From: Flagellimonas abyssi
Lineage (GTDB): Bacteria > Bacteroidota > Bacteroidia > Flavobacteriales > Flavobacteriaceae
Length of the DNA stretch: 62,337 bases
Reading direction: 5' to 3'
Assembly: GCF_019457905.1 (NCBI RefSeq)
Contig: NZ_JAHZSV010000031.1
Span: 1 to 62,337, forward strand
In this document: piece by piece, positions 45,418 to 54,115 of the stretch
Numbering within the stretch: position 1 is the first letter of the stretch
How the letters are laid out: each line of letters starts with the position of its first letter
Notes under the pieces: generated by a model
What the model was told of the DNA's origin: nothing
The model's input: the letters and a program-made list of their open reading frames with translations, nothing else
Databases searched by the model: none
Position numbers and translations under genes: made by a program

Positions 45418-46281
45418 TTAGTTTTCCTTACCTGCCTTAAACAAAAAGTCCTTTTCCTCTTTGGACAAGCTTTCATAGCCAGATTTACTGATTTTATCCA
45501 AAATCGAATCAATCCTTTTTTGCTTGGCCTGTTTGTTGTAATCTTCTTTGTTGTTAGCGGCTGCCTTTTTCCTGTAAACCGTCTTTAAGGGTGCCTTTTT
45601 CTCCTTTGGCTTAAATATGTTTACGATTGCTTCTCTAAATTTAGTGAAACCGGAACCTATATCATTTCCCTTGAACAATTGCCGAGCGTACATATATCCT
45701 AAAAAGGCTCCCCCCAAATGGGCCATACCACCACCAATGTTATCCCCCATACCGATCAAGACCAAATCCTTTATTACCAAAGCAAGGCCGATATACCATA
45801 ATTTTATATTGAAGAAAATTACACGCACCTCTTGATTTGGAATATAGGCACAGACAAAAATAAGCACTGCATTTACTCCTGCAGATGCGCCTATCAATGC
45901 GGTATTGGAGTTGACGAGGGTCGGAAATACATTATAACTTAGTAGAAACACCAAGCCGCCCAACATCAATCCCAAAAAATACACATTGATAAACCGCTGT
46001 GAATCAAATAGGTTAAGGAAAATCCGACCTGCAAAATAAAGCACGATCATGTTCCAAAAAATATGTCCAAAACCTGCATGGAAAAAGGAATAGGTCACCA
46101 AGGACCAAGGTTGGGTCAAAAATTCAAAAAAATCTTTTGGTAAATGAAACCAACGTGAAAACGAATGGCCCAACAAGGCGCCCGATAGTCCGTCCAATAA
46201 AAATATAAGCACATTGATGGCAATGAGCTTTTCGGCTATACTAAGCCTTGCAAATTGATATCGTAATCCACCGGTCATCAT
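45418..46281 (-). CDS. Rhomboid-family intramembrane serine protease (second of a tandem pair)
   Basis: A 287-residue integral membrane protein with six or so hydrophobic segments. FGHIFWNMIVLYFAGRIF is the rhomboid HxxxN region. IGASAGVNAVLIF holds the nucleophile Ser and MAHLGGAFLGYMYAR the catalytic His. The last about 80 residues form a charged cytoplasmic tail (KPKEKKAPLKTVYRKKAAAN) ending in a helical hairpin-like SKEEKDFLFKAGKEN, absent from its upstream neighbour. The two rhomboids are 3 bp apart, probably by old duplication. Substrates are unknown. Confidence 0.9.
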   Translation of the reverse strand: MMTGGLRYQFARLSIAEKLIAINVLIFLLDGLSGALLGHSFSRWFHLPKDFFEFLTQPWSLVTYSFFHAGFGHIFWNMIVLYFAGRIFLNLFDSQRFINVYFLGLMLGGLVFLLSYNVFPTLVNSNTALIGASAGVNAVLIFVCAYIPNQEVRVIFFNIKLWYIGLALVIKDLVLIGMGDNIGGGMAHLGGAFLGYMYARQLFKGNDIGSGFTKFREAIVNIFKPKEKKAPLKTVYRKKAAANNKEDYNKQAKQKRIDSILDKISKSGYESLSKEEKDFLFKAGKEN

Positions 46282-46284
46282 AAA

Positions 46285-47040
46285 TTAATTCCACCTATTT
46301 TTGTTGAACTGATTTCTTTTCCAGTACCACATTATTATAAATCCGGTAAGCGCTCCTCCAACGTGTGCCATATAGGCAGTATTGCTAGGGCTGAAAAAGG
46401 ACTGCCCGGTAATCGCCGAAATCACATCCAACAAGATTATTCCGGGAATAAAATATTTGGCCTTTATGGGTATGGGCAAAAATATCAACATAAGCCGAGC
46501 TTCTGGGTTCATCATTCCAAACGCGGCCAAAATCCCCATAATACAGCCAGAGGCACCTACCATACTGGCATTGTATATTTGAGCATACTCTGGCATTACC
46601 GCTCTTAGGGTAGAGATCTGAATTTCGGACAGCCCTTCTTGGAGTCGGTTTGAAGCCAACATATCCAATATTTGCTGATTGGAGAGCCCCGTGCTCAACA
46701 ATTCCGACTGGGCAGGTAAAAAATTAAAGTAGTAAAACCCTAACTGAAACAACACCGCGCCCAATCCCGCAGAAAAGTAAACAAATAGAAACCTATTCTT
46801 TCCCAGTACTCGCTCAACAGGGGTTCCAAACATCCAAAGAGCGAACATATTGAAAGCTATGTGCATAAAACCACCATGCATGAACATGTGGGTGATTATT
46901 TGCCAAATTTGGAAGTTTTCATTTTTGGGAAACCAAAGTGCCAACCATTGATACATTTGATCTCCATATAATTGAGTGGCAAAAAACAAGATCACGTTAA
47001 TGATCAAAATGTGCTTTACTGCCTCGGTCATTCTACCCAT
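46285..47040 (-). CDS. Rhomboid-family intramembrane serine protease (first of a tandem pair)
   Basis: A 251-residue integral membrane protease. FMHGGFMHIAFNMFALWMFG carries the rhomboid HxxxN-type motif. VGASGCIMGILAAFG holds the Ser nucleophile and AYMAHVGGALTGFI the catalytic His. An insertion of about 45 residues (SELLSTGLSNQQILDMLASN and following) lies in a loop before the Ser helix. It abuts mutL, whose stop is 1 bp away. Confidence 0.9.
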   Translation of the reverse strand: MGRMTEAVKHILIINVILFFATQLYGDQMYQWLALWFPKNENFQIWQIITHMFMHGGFMHIAFNMFALWMFGTPVERVLGKNRFLFVYFSAGLGAVLFQLGFYYFNFLPAQSELLSTGLSNQQILDMLASNRLQEGLSEIQISTLRAVMPEYAQIYNASMVGASGCIMGILAAFGMMNPEARLMLIFLPIPIKAKYFIPGIILLDVISAITGQSFFSPSNTAYMAHVGGALTGFIIMWYWKRNQFNKNRWN

Positions 47041-48891
47041 CTAGTTGAATTTTTTATCGATATCCCCTTCGGAGATAATGGTATATGTTATTTTTTGAAA
47101 AGGGCTCAAATTAGGCTCCTTGCATGCAAAAAGATTGTTCACCAACATTAATTGCGATTCAGAATCCAACACATCCCCAGTGCGTACCGCTAGGTTCCTA
47201 CTAAGCGCTTTGGCCAACATTTCGGCCTGCGAAATGAAACCATCGGAGTAACCCTCCATATAATCAGCAATCAAGCGATCCAATACCGTGCCAATCCCAC
47301 TTTCAGGAACCATCATGGGTACACCTGTCACTTTTACAGTCTCGTGTTCCAAACTATCAAATACAAAACCTATGTTTGTCAGGCTTTCATGGATTTCTTT
47401 GACTACGGCCAATTCCTGCTTGTTAAAACTCAGTTCCAAAGGAAACAATAATTGTTGGCTTACCCCTTCTTTCACCGTAATCTCACCCAAAAACTTTTCG
47501 AAAAGAATCCGTTCGTGGGCCCTATTCTGATGGATGACCAGCATTCCCGACTTTACGGTGCTGACAACATATTTTCTCCGCAGTTGAAAGGTACTGGCCA
47601 AATGCTCCTCGACACCTTTACCCGAATACAAAGTACCCTGTTCCTCACTTTCAGACTCAATGACCACACTACTGAATTCATTGTGGTCGTTCTGATGACC
47701 GAGTCCTTCGTACAAGTCCTCCCAGCCTTTAGTGCTCTGTTTACGAAAACTGCCTCCGGACCCGCCTTTCTTTACAGGCTCTTCCTGAAACGGATTAAAA
47801 CTGGCATCTACAGTAACTTTTGGAATCACTGCTCCTTTTTCTTTGTATGAATAAGGTGTGTCCAGATTAGGGTCATGGTCAAAATCCAAAACAGGGGCCA
47901 CGTTGAATTGTCCTAAACTATGTTTGATCGTTGATCGTAAAATCGCGTACAGCGTATTTTCATCATCGAACTTTACCTCGGTCTTTGTTGGATGTATATT
48001 GATATCGATAGAGGATGGGTCTACCTCCAAAAACAAGAAATAGCCCGGGTGGGTATCGGATTTAATCAAACCCTCAAAAGCTGCAACCACGGCATGATGT
48101 AAATAAGGGCTTTTGATATAACGGTTGTTGGCAAAAAAGAACTGCTCCCCCCTACTCTTTTTAGCGAATTCTGGTTTACAAATAAATCCGGACACCTTTA
48201 CCACTTCGGTCTCCTCGGAAACGGGAACCAAACGGTTATCCATTTTACTGCCGAAGATGTGCACGATGCGTTGACGATGCTTTCCGATAGGAAGATTAAA
48301 AATCTCCGACCCATTGTTATAGAAGTGAAATTCGATATTGGGATGGACCAAAGCCACCCTATGGAACTCATCGGTAATATGCCGAAGCTCCACTTGTGTC
48401 GATTTCAAAAAATTTCGTCTTGCCGGGATATTGAAAAATAGGTTCTTTACGGATATGGAAGTTCCCTCTGGGGTTGCGATTACCACCTGGGACACAATTT
48501 TGCTCCCCTCAATTTTAAGGTGCGTACCAACCTCATTGGCTGCGGTACGCGTTTGCATATCCACATGTGCTATAGCCGCAATGGATGCCAGTGCTTCGCC
48601 TCTAAAGCCTTTGGTGGCCAAATTAAAAAGATCTTGTGCGGACGATATCTTGGAAGTAGCGTGGCGTTCAAAGGACAAACGGGCATCGGTCTCGCTCATA
48701 CCCGATCCGTCGTCCACTACCTGGATAAGCGTTTTGCCCCCGTCCTTAACAATCAACTTTATACACGTGGCCCCCGCATCAATGGCGTTCTCCATAAGTT
48801 CCTTTACTACGGAAGCGGGTCGTTGTACCACCTCCCCTGCTGCTATTTGGTTAGCGACATGGTCCGGTAAAAGTTTAATGATGTCCGCCAT
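47041..48891 (-). CDS. mutL: DNA mismatch repair protein MutL
   Basis: A 616-residue GHKL ATPase that links MutS to later repair steps. The N-terminal motifs are complete: HVANQIAAGEVVQRPASVVKELMENAIDAGA, DDGSGM, RHATSKI and GFRGEALASIAAIA. The C-terminal half is the dimerization domain, but its nuclease motifs are altered. Where endonuclease-type MutL has DQHA(x)2E(x)4E, this has HQNRAHERILFE (about residues 450-463), and the C-terminal CPHGRP region reads CKEPNLSPF. It may therefore lack nicking activity. It overlaps the small gene upstream by 1 bp. Confidence 0.96.
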   Translation of the reverse strand: MADIIKLLPDHVANQIAAGEVVQRPASVVKELMENAIDAGATCIKLIVKDGGKTLIQVVDDGSGMSETDARLSFERHATSKISSAQDLFNLATKGFRGEALASIAAIAHVDMQTRTAANEVGTHLKIEGSKIVSQVVIATPEGTSISVKNLFFNIPARRNFLKSTQVELRHITDEFHRVALVHPNIEFHFYNNGSEIFNLPIGKHRQRIVHIFGSKMDNRLVPVSEETEVVKVSGFICKPEFAKKSRGEQFFFANNRYIKSPYLHHAVVAAFEGLIKSDTHPGYFLFLEVDPSSIDINIHPTKTEVKFDDENTLYAILRSTIKHSLGQFNVAPVLDFDHDPNLDTPYSYKEKGAVIPKVTVDASFNPFQEEPVKKGGSGGSFRKQSTKGWEDLYEGLGHQNDHNEFSSVVIESESEEQGTLYSGKGVEEHLASTFQLRRKYVVSTVKSGMLVIHQNRAHERILFEKFLGEITVKEGVSQQLLFPLELSFNKQELAVVKEIHESLTNIGFVFDSLEHETVKVTGVPMMVPESGIGTVLDRLIADYMEGYSDGFISQAEMLAKALSRNLAVRTGDVLDSESQLMLVNNLFACKEPNLSPFQKITYTIISEGDIDKKFN

Positions 48892-49175
48892 TATGGATTC
48901 AGGAATATTGATAAGTCAAAATCGATGATAAACAGAAACAGCAAGACCAGAACGGCAACAATGATCCAAAAACGAAGTTTTAAATTTTTATCCCCTTCGG
49001 TCTGTAAATCGTCCATTGCAGAGGTGACTTTGTTTTTAAGTCCCCTGGTGGAATGTGCCGTGGTTCTGAATTTATCAAGTTTGTGCTCAATTTTATAAGG
49101 ATTCCCCTCTCCCTTATAATATCTGGGGGAGTAATCGAAGCTCTTATTTTTCCTAAGTTTTAAAGGGTTTCGCAT
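48891..49175 (-). CDS. Small single-pass membrane protein, unknown function
   Basis: A 94-residue protein: a basic, Tyr-rich N-terminus (MRNPLKLRKNKSFDYSPRYY), a central charged helix with THSTRGLKNKVTSAM, and one C-terminal transmembrane segment (WIIVAVLVLLFLFIIDFDLSIFL). It is found between ribH and mutL in flavobacteria and is sometimes carried in databases as a riboflavin synthase subunit, for which nothing in the sequence speaks. It overlaps mutL by 1 bp, so it is probably translated from the same message. Confidence 0.72.
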   Translation of the reverse strand: MRNPLKLRKNKSFDYSPRYYKGEGNPYKIEHKLDKFRTTAHSTRGLKNKVTSAMDDLQTEGDKNLKLRFWIIVAVLVLLFLFIIDFDLSIFLNP

Positions 49176-49297
49176 AGTATCCTTATCGCTGCAACCTCAA
49201 AGGTACTTAAAATAGAAAAAAGGGGTTGGACGATCGTCCCAAAAAATGTTAACAGTCCCTAGATGTTTAAATCATTGGATGTTAGAAGCAATAGAAC

Positions 49298-49780
49298 TTA
49301 CGTGCCCAACATAGCCATTTGAATGGCGGCAATAGCGGCTTCAGTTCCCTTGTTGCCGTGCTTACCTCCGCTTCTTGCCCTGGACTGTTCAATAGTATCG
49401 TCCGTCAACACACAAAAAATCACAGGAACATCGTAAGCTACGTTCAAGTCCTTGATGCCTTGGGCCGTTGCGCTACATACAAAATCAAAGTGGCTGGTCT
49501 CCCCTCGAATAACGCTGCCGATAGCTATAATGGCATCCAATTTTTGGGTCTGAATCATCTTCTTGCAACCAAAAGTAAGTTCAAAACTACCAGGTACATC
49601 CCAGCGTAGAATATTTTCCGATAAAGTCCCACAATCCAATAACGCTTCTTGAGCTCCCTCGTACAAGGCCTCGGTAATCTCATCGTTCCATTCAGAAACA
49701 ACAATCCCAAACCGAAGATTCTTCGCATTTGGGATTTTATTTTTATCGTAAACGGATAGGTTTTTGTTCTCTGTGGCCAT
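49298..49780 (-). CDS. ribH: 6,7-dimethyl-8-ribityllumazine synthase
   Basis: A 160-residue cytoplasmic enzyme that condenses the ribitylamino-uracil with dihydroxybutanone phosphate, the penultimate step to riboflavin. RFGIVVSEWNDEITEALYEGA (substrate-binding Trp), VPGSFELTFGCKKM, AIGSVIRGETSHFDFVCSATAQGI with the active-site His, and IFCVLTDDTIEQSRARSGGKHGNKG are in the usual order. Length is normal. It starts 3 bp after the TPR gene stop, so the pair are co-transcribed. No FMN riboswitch is visible upstream of either gene. Confidence 0.96.
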   Translation of the reverse strand: MATENKNLSVYDKNKIPNAKNLRFGIVVSEWNDEITEALYEGAQEALLDCGTLSENILRWDVPGSFELTFGCKKMIQTQKLDAIIAIGSVIRGETSHFDFVCSATAQGIKDLNVAYDVPVIFCVLTDDTIEQSRARSGGKHGNKGTEAAIAAIQMAMLGT

Positions 49781-49783
49781 CTT

Positions 49784-50545
49784 TTAATTTTGCGCCAGTC
49801 CGATTAAAGCGTCAACAGCATTGGCTTCTTGAGAGTTCGGATATTCTTCCTTGATTCTTTCAAAATATCCCAAAGCTTTGCTTTTTTCACCAAGTTCCAA
49901 TGCTACAACACCGGCCTTATGTAAAAAACGAGGAGCTGTAAATTCGTTATTGCTATGGGAAATTGCCTTTTCATAATAATCCAAGGCATCATCATTCTGG
50001 TTTAATTGAGAAAAAGCATCACCGATTCCTCCTTTTGCCATAGCCCCCATAATGTCGTCATCGGAAGAAAAACCTTCCAAATACTCAATGGCCTGGTCAT
50101 ATTGCTTAAGGTTCAAGTACGTCATACCAGCGGAGTATTTTGCCAAATTGGCCGCTTTGGTACCACTGTATTCCTCGATAATGTCCAAGAAACCATACTT
50201 ACCTTGAGCGCCGTTCAAAGCCAAGGTAAACAAAGAATCCTTTTCGGTTTCACTTGCCAACGCTTGGTCAAAGTATTGTTGCGGGTAGAAAAGTTCGTTT
50301 GCGGCTGTTGCCTCTTTTGGATTCTGGATGAATTGGTGATAGCCCAAGTAAGCTAAAACACCAACGGCAATCACACCGATTACACCCAAAATATAATTTT
50401 GGTTCTTCTGAACCCATGCTTCGGTCTTGGATGCACCTTCGTCCAAAGTATTGAAAACTTCAGCCGTTGTGCTGTCGTGTTCCTCTATCTGAGCTTCTTC
50501 CTCTTTATTTTTTGGCTTAAAGCCTCTCTTCTTGTATGTTGCCAT
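49784..50545 (-). CDS. Tetratricopeptide repeat membrane protein
   Basis: A 253-residue protein with one N-terminal transmembrane helix (about residues 50-70, YILGVIGVIAVGVLAYLGYH) and a periplasmic helical part with TPR-like repeats (AKYSAGMTYLNLKQYDQAIEYLEG; GIGDAFSQLNQNDDALDYYEKA; HKAGVVALELGEKSKALGYFERI). It resembles YfgM-type ancillary proteins, which bind partners near the Sec machinery, but this is only a structural likeness. It is the first gene of the leftward unit with ribH. Confidence 0.8.
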   Translation of the reverse strand: MATYKKRGFKPKNKEEEAQIEEHDSTTAEVFNTLDEGASKTEAWVQKNQNYILGVIGVIAVGVLAYLGYHQFIQNPKEATAANELFYPQQYFDQALASETEKDSLFTLALNGAQGKYGFLDIIEEYSGTKAANLAKYSAGMTYLNLKQYDQAIEYLEGFSSDDDIMGAMAKGGIGDAFSQLNQNDDALDYYEKAISHSNNEFTAPRFLHKAGVVALELGEKSKALGYFERIKEEYPNSQEANAVDALIGLAQN

Positions 50546-50565
50546 CCGTCATTTAATTGGTCGCG

Positions 50566-50595
50566 CAAAAATAAAGTTTTTATCCAAAACCAAAA
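50566..50595 (-). promoter_or_regulatory. Predicted promoter of the TPR-ribH unit
   Basis: On the minus strand TTTTG (50591-50595) and TATTTTTG (50566-50573) lie 17 bp apart, a good match to the Bacteroidota TTTG/TAnnTTTG promoter. The box ends 20 bp before the ATG of the TPR gene. Confidence 0.5.
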
Positions 50596-50671
50596 GGTAA
50601 TTTATTCGTTATTTTTGGATTCCCTTTTTTAAAGGGCTGCCTTTTTATTCCAAACCGTTTCTCTGATTTTT

Positions 50672-51751
50672 ATGTTTTTAAGACATTTATCTTTAGTCAA
50701 TTACAAAAACTTTGATTCCAAAACCTTGGAATTCGACCCTGTCATCAACTGTTTGGTGGGCGATAACGGGGTGGGAAAGACCAATGTTTTGGATTCCATT
50801 TACCACTTGTGCTTTGGCAAAAGCTACTTTAATCCCGTGTCCACGCAAAATATAAAACATGGCACCGATTTTTTTGTTGTTGAAGGTGAATTTGAGAAAA
50901 ACGAAAGAACCGAAAAAATACTCTGCTCTTTTAAAAAAGGCACCAAAAAGGTGATAAAACGCAATGGAAAACCTTACGAAAAGTTTTCCGAGCACATTGG
51001 TTTTTTGCCATTAGTGATTATTTCCCCATCTGATCGCGACCTGATTTTGGAAGGCAGCGACACCCGCAGAAAGTTCATGGACGGGGTAATTTCCCAATCG
51101 GACAAGGTATATCTTCAAAACCTCATCAAATACAACAAGGTGGTGACACAGCGCAATTCGTTGCTCAAGTATTTTGCCGCAAACCGCACGTTCGACAAAG
51201 ATACCTTGAGCATTTACAACGAACAGATGAACACCTTGGGCACAGCGATTCATCAAAAAAGAGTAGAATTTATTGAGTCTTTTCTACCCATTTTCATAGA
51301 ACAGTACCATAACATCTCCGAAAAAGATGAGCAAATCGACCTCTCCTACGAAAGTCAGTTGAGCGATGAAAGTCTCTTAGAACTTTTAAAACAAAATATT
51401 GATAAGGACCGGGCCTTGCAATATACCTCGGTAGGTGTCCACAAGGACGACCTTAGTTTTACCATTGCAGGCCACCCAATTAAAAAATTCGGGAGCCAAG
51501 GCCAACAAAAGTCATTTTTGATTGCATTGAAGCTGGCACAGTTTCACTTTATTAAACAATTAGCAGACACTACACCCATTCTTTTATTGGATGATATTTT
51601 TGACAAGTTGGACGAAAACAGGGTGTCACACATCGTTGGACTGGTCAAGGATGAAAATTTTGGTCAGATTTTTATCAGTGACACACATGCGGACCGCACC
51701 GAAAATGTGGTAAAGAACATTCATCAGAGTTATAAAATATTTACCTTGTAG
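50672..51751 (+). CDS. recF: DNA replication and repair protein RecF
   Basis: A 359-residue SMC-like ATPase that helps load RecA at gaps. [16 protein letters not shown] opens the protein, the Walker [10 protein letters not shown] is at residues 30-38, and [17 protein letters not shown] is the ABC signature. [15 protein letters not shown] is Walker B with the D-loop. Length fits the family. It is divergent from the TPR gene and is not next to dnaA or dnaN. The following lipoprotein gene starts 4 bp after it. Confidence 0.95.
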   Translation: MFLRHLSLVNYKNFDSKTLEFDPVINCLVGDNGVGKTNVLDSIYHLCFGKSYFNPVSTQNIKHGTDFFVVEGEFEKNERTEKILCSFKKGTKKVIKRNGKPYEKFSEHIGFLPLVIISPSDRDLILEGSDTRRKFMDGVISQSDKVYLQNLIKYNKVVTQRNSLLKYFAANRTFDKDTLSIYNEQMNTLGTAIHQKRVEFIESFLPIFIEQYHNISEKDEQIDLSYESQLSDESLLELLKQNIDKDRALQYTSVGVHKDDLSFTIAGHPIKKFGSQGQQKSFLIALKLAQFHFIKQLADTTPILLLDDIFDKLDENRVSHIVGLVKDENFGQIFISDTHADRTENVVKNIHQSYKIFTL

Positions 51752-51755
51752 CATC

Positions 51756-52178
51756 ATGAAACGCATACTTCCCTTTTTATTGATTTTACTGTTCTGGAGC
51801 TGTAATGATTCATCCATAAATAAAGAAGATTTACATTACCTGAACGGTTATTGGGAAATTTCAGAAGTTGAGTTTCCTGACGGTTCCATCAAAGAATACG
51901 GAATGAACACAAATATCGATTTCATTCAATTGAAAGAAGACAAGGGGTATCGAAAAAAGATGAAACCCCAGTTTGATGGCACCTACGACACCTCAAAAGA
52001 TGTGGAAAGTTTTGAAGTATCGGACATCAACGAAACCTTCACCCTTCGTTATAAAAATGAGTTCAGTGAATGGGAAGAAAAACTGGTGGAGTTGGATTCG
52101 GTTTCATTTTCGGTCACCAACCAAGAAGGTATAACTTATAAGTACAAACGTTTTGAACCCATAAAAATCCCCCAGTAA
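51756..52178 (+). CDS. Small lipocalin-like lipoprotein, unknown function
   Basis: A 140-residue predicted lipoprotein (MKRILPFLLILLFWSC, Cys16). The mature part is beta-rich, with LNGYWEISEVEFPDGSIKEY, a pattern common in lipocalin-like domains of Bacteroidota (LxGxWxI opening). No binding residues can be named. It lies between recF and the DUF721 gene, sharing its last base with the latter's ATG, so it is most likely co-transcribed with them. Confidence 0.72.
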   Translation: MKRILPFLLILLFWSCNDSSINKEDLHYLNGYWEISEVEFPDGSIKEYGMNTNIDFIQLKEDKGYRKKMKPQFDGTYDTSKDVESFEVSDINETFTLRYKNEFSEWEEKLVELDSVSFSVTNQEGITYKYKRFEPIKIPQ

Positions 52179-52474
52179 TGGCCAAAAGACATAGTTCCCA
52201 TATTCCATTGAGCGAAGCGCTTAGCGAGTTCATCCAAGAAAACAAACTCCAAAAGGGCATGGACAAAGTGGATGCCAGGGAGGCCTGGGCAACATTAATG
52301 GGCAATGGGGTAAACAACTACACAACAGCTGTTGAACTGAAAAACGATACACTCTACATATCGCTCACCTCTTCTGTATTACGCGAGGAATTGAGTTTGG
52401 GAAAAACCAAGATCATTAAAATGCTCAATGAGGAATTGGGCAAGGAACTGGTGAAAAAATTGGTGTTGCGATAA
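52178..52474 (+). CDS. DUF721 (DciA-like) protein
   Basis: A 98-residue cytoplasmic protein with the DUF721 pattern: LSEALSEFIQENKLQKGMDKVDAREAWATLMGNGVNNYT, then ELKNDTLYISLTSSVLREELSLGKTKIIKMLNEELG. DUF721 proteins are related to DciA, which loads the DnaB helicase in many bacteria lacking DnaC. Position next to recF agrees with a role in DNA replication, but that is inference. The start ATG overlaps the previous stop by 1 bp. Confidence 0.83.
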   Translation: MAKRHSSHIPLSEALSEFIQENKLQKGMDKVDAREAWATLMGNGVNNYTTAVELKNDTLYISLTSSVLREELSLGKTKIIKMLNEELGKELVKKLVLR

Positions 52475-52485
52475 TCCAAAAGGCC

Positions 52486-52514
52486 ATAAAAAAAGCCACC
52501 CGAAAAGGTGGCTT
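52486..52514 (-). terminator. Rho-independent terminator of ndk
   Basis: AAGCCACC (52493-52500) pairs with GGTGGCTT (52507-52514) around a 6-nt loop, and on the minus strand is followed by a T run (TTTTTTT). It lies 25 bp after the ndk stop codon and 12 bp after the convergent DUF721 stop. Confidence 0.85.
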
Positions 52515-52538
52515 CAATAAAATTATCTTGTAAATCGA

Positions 52539-52958
52539 TTAGTAGGTTTCCCTTCCTGAAAAGTGGAAAGCACCTTCGATAGCAGCATTTTCATCGCTAT
52601 CGGAACCGTGAACCGCATTTTCACCAATACTGGCAGCATACAATTTTCTAATGGTTCCTTCAGCAGCTTCTTCTGGATTGGTTGCACCGATCAAAGCACG
52701 GAAATCATCCACGGCATTGTCTTTTTCCAAAATGGCAGCAACAATCGGTCCTCTTGTCATAAACTCCACCAATTCGCCAAAAAACGGACGCTCTTTGTGG
52801 ATGGCATAGAATATTTCGGCATCCCTAGTGCTCAATTGTGTGTACTTCATGGCCACAATCCTAAATCCAGCAGCCGTAATTTTATCCAAAATTGCCCCGA
52901 TGTACCCGTTTTCAACGGCATCAGGCTTAATCATGGTAAACGTTCTATTTCCAGTCAT
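52539..52958 (-). CDS. ndk: Nucleoside diphosphate kinase
   Basis: A 139-residue enzyme that balances nucleoside triphosphates through a phospho-histidine. [17 protein letters not shown], the [24 protein letters not shown] stretch, [14 protein letters not shown] and the active-site His117 in [12 protein letters not shown] are all typical. Length is standard. It is a single-gene unit with its own terminator. Confidence 0.97.
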   Translation of the reverse strand: MTGNRTFTMIKPDAVENGYIGAILDKITAAGFRIVAMKYTQLSTRDAEIFYAIHKERPFFGELVEFMTRGPIVAAILEKDNAVDDFRALIGATNPEEAAEGTIRKLYAASIGENAVHGSDSDENAAIEGAFHFSGRETY

Positions 52959-53006
52959 TTTTTAAATTTTGCGCAAACTTAAGCTTTTTCGACCAAGGTA
53001 CAAGGC

Positions 53007-54041
53007 TCAATAGCTTTGTTTTAACTCTTGAAGAACAGTACCATTGTCCCCCATAATTTTGAATTCGGCCCTTTTCTCTTCAATATTCAGGTTGATGATT
53101 CCATAACTTTTATCGGAAACCACCTCCCCTACGCGGTGTTGATTAGGCTCTCCGCTAAAGCTGAAATACGAATGGGTCAGCCCACTACTGGTAAAGTCCA
53201 CCAATGGATAGGATAGGCCGTCAACATCAGCTCTGGAGAACTCGGAAATATGTCGGTCGCCCGATAAAATAATCACTCCCTTTGCTCCTGATTGCTTGAT
53301 AATGTTTTCCAATTTCTCCACCTCCAATGGAAAATTGCCCCAAGTTTCAAAACCATGTTCGCCCGAAAGCACTTGAATGCTGGACATAATCAGGTTGAAA
53401 TCTGCATCCGATTCTTTAAGTTCTTTCCCCAACCATTCCCATTGAGCATTCCCAAGTATTGTAGCCGTGGAATCCATTGTTGGTTTGTATCTCCTATTTG
53501 AATCTTCATCTTTAATCAGCTCACTTCTAAAATAGCGCGTATCCAGTACAATCACTTTTACCTTGCCCGCTGGCACTTCGTAATCATGGGAGGTATAAAC
53601 ACCTTCTTGGTTTCTTCGCTCACTATCCTCTGGCACTCCCATAAAATCCAAAAACACCTGCTGGCTTTCTGCCTTTATCGCAAAATCGGACCCTCCGTCA
53701 TTCACACCAAAATCGTGATCGTCCCAAGTACCGATAATCGGAACTTCTTTTCTCAACTTCGCATATCCTGCCACGGTATCCTGCATCGCATAGATAGTGC
53801 GTAATCGCTCAACATCGTCCGTGTCCGCGTAAACGATGTCCCCACCCCAAATCCAAACATCCGGATACTCGGACAAAATATCATCCCAAAATGGATTAGG
53901 TTCTTGTGACATATTGCAGGAGCCAAAGGCAACCACAAAATCAGGTGCAGGCTGCTTTTGGGACTCAGTTGTTTGCTCCGCCTTCTTTTTACAGGAAATA
54001 AACAAAACCAATGCCGCTAAAATTAGGTATGATTGCTTCAT
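53007..54041 (-). CDS. PhoD-like alkaline phosphatase family lipoprotein
   Basis: A 344-residue lipoprotein (MKQSYLILAALVLFISC, Cys17) with a calcineurin-like metallophosphatase domain of the PhoD type. Metal-site motifs are FVVAFGSCN, WIWGGDIVYADT, GTWDDHDFGVNDGGSDF and LSGDRHISEF, followed by DFTSSGLTHSY. It should act in the periplasm or at the surface on phosphodiesters or phosphomonoesters, possibly from phospholipids. It stands alone between ndk and the divergent NrnA-like gene. Confidence 0.88.
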   Translation of the reverse strand: MKQSYLILAALVLFISCKKKAEQTTESQKQPAPDFVVAFGSCNMSQEPNPFWDDILSEYPDVWIWGGDIVYADTDDVERLRTIYAMQDTVAGYAKLRKEVPIIGTWDDHDFGVNDGGSDFAIKAESQQVFLDFMGVPEDSERRNQEGVYTSHDYEVPAGKVKVIVLDTRYFRSELIKDEDSNRRYKPTMDSTATILGNAQWEWLGKELKESDADFNLIMSSIQVLSGEHGFETWGNFPLEVEKLENIIKQSGAKGVIILSGDRHISEFSRADVDGLSYPLVDFTSSGLTHSYFSFSGEPNQHRVGEVVSDKSYGIINLNIEEKRAEFKIMGDNGTVLQELKQSY

Positions 54042-54080
54042 GATATGATTTTACAGAATCAAAAATACGGATAAACCAAG

Positions 54081-54110
54081 TTACCTCTATATTATATTAT
54101 TGTATATTTG
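54081..54110 (+). promoter_or_regulatory. Promoter-like box almost touching the nrnA-like start codon
   Basis: TATATTTG (54103-54110) is a perfect TAnnTTTG -7 box, with TTA (54081-54083) 19 bp upstream in place of TTG. The box ends 5 bp before the ATG at 54116, so transcription would begin at or within a base or two of the start codon. Confidence 0.45.
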
Positions 54111-54115
54111 GCCGC

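Noticed and set aside
48891..49175. Riboflavin synthase beta subunit, a name sometimes given to this 94-residue protein
   Set aside because: It is a basic single-pass membrane protein with no lumazine/riboflavin synthase motif; the real ribH is the next gene at 49298-49780.
50546..50671. FMN riboswitch upstream of the ribH unit
   Set aside because: The 126 bp gap lacks the conserved FMN aptamer sequences; only a promoter-like pair is visible.
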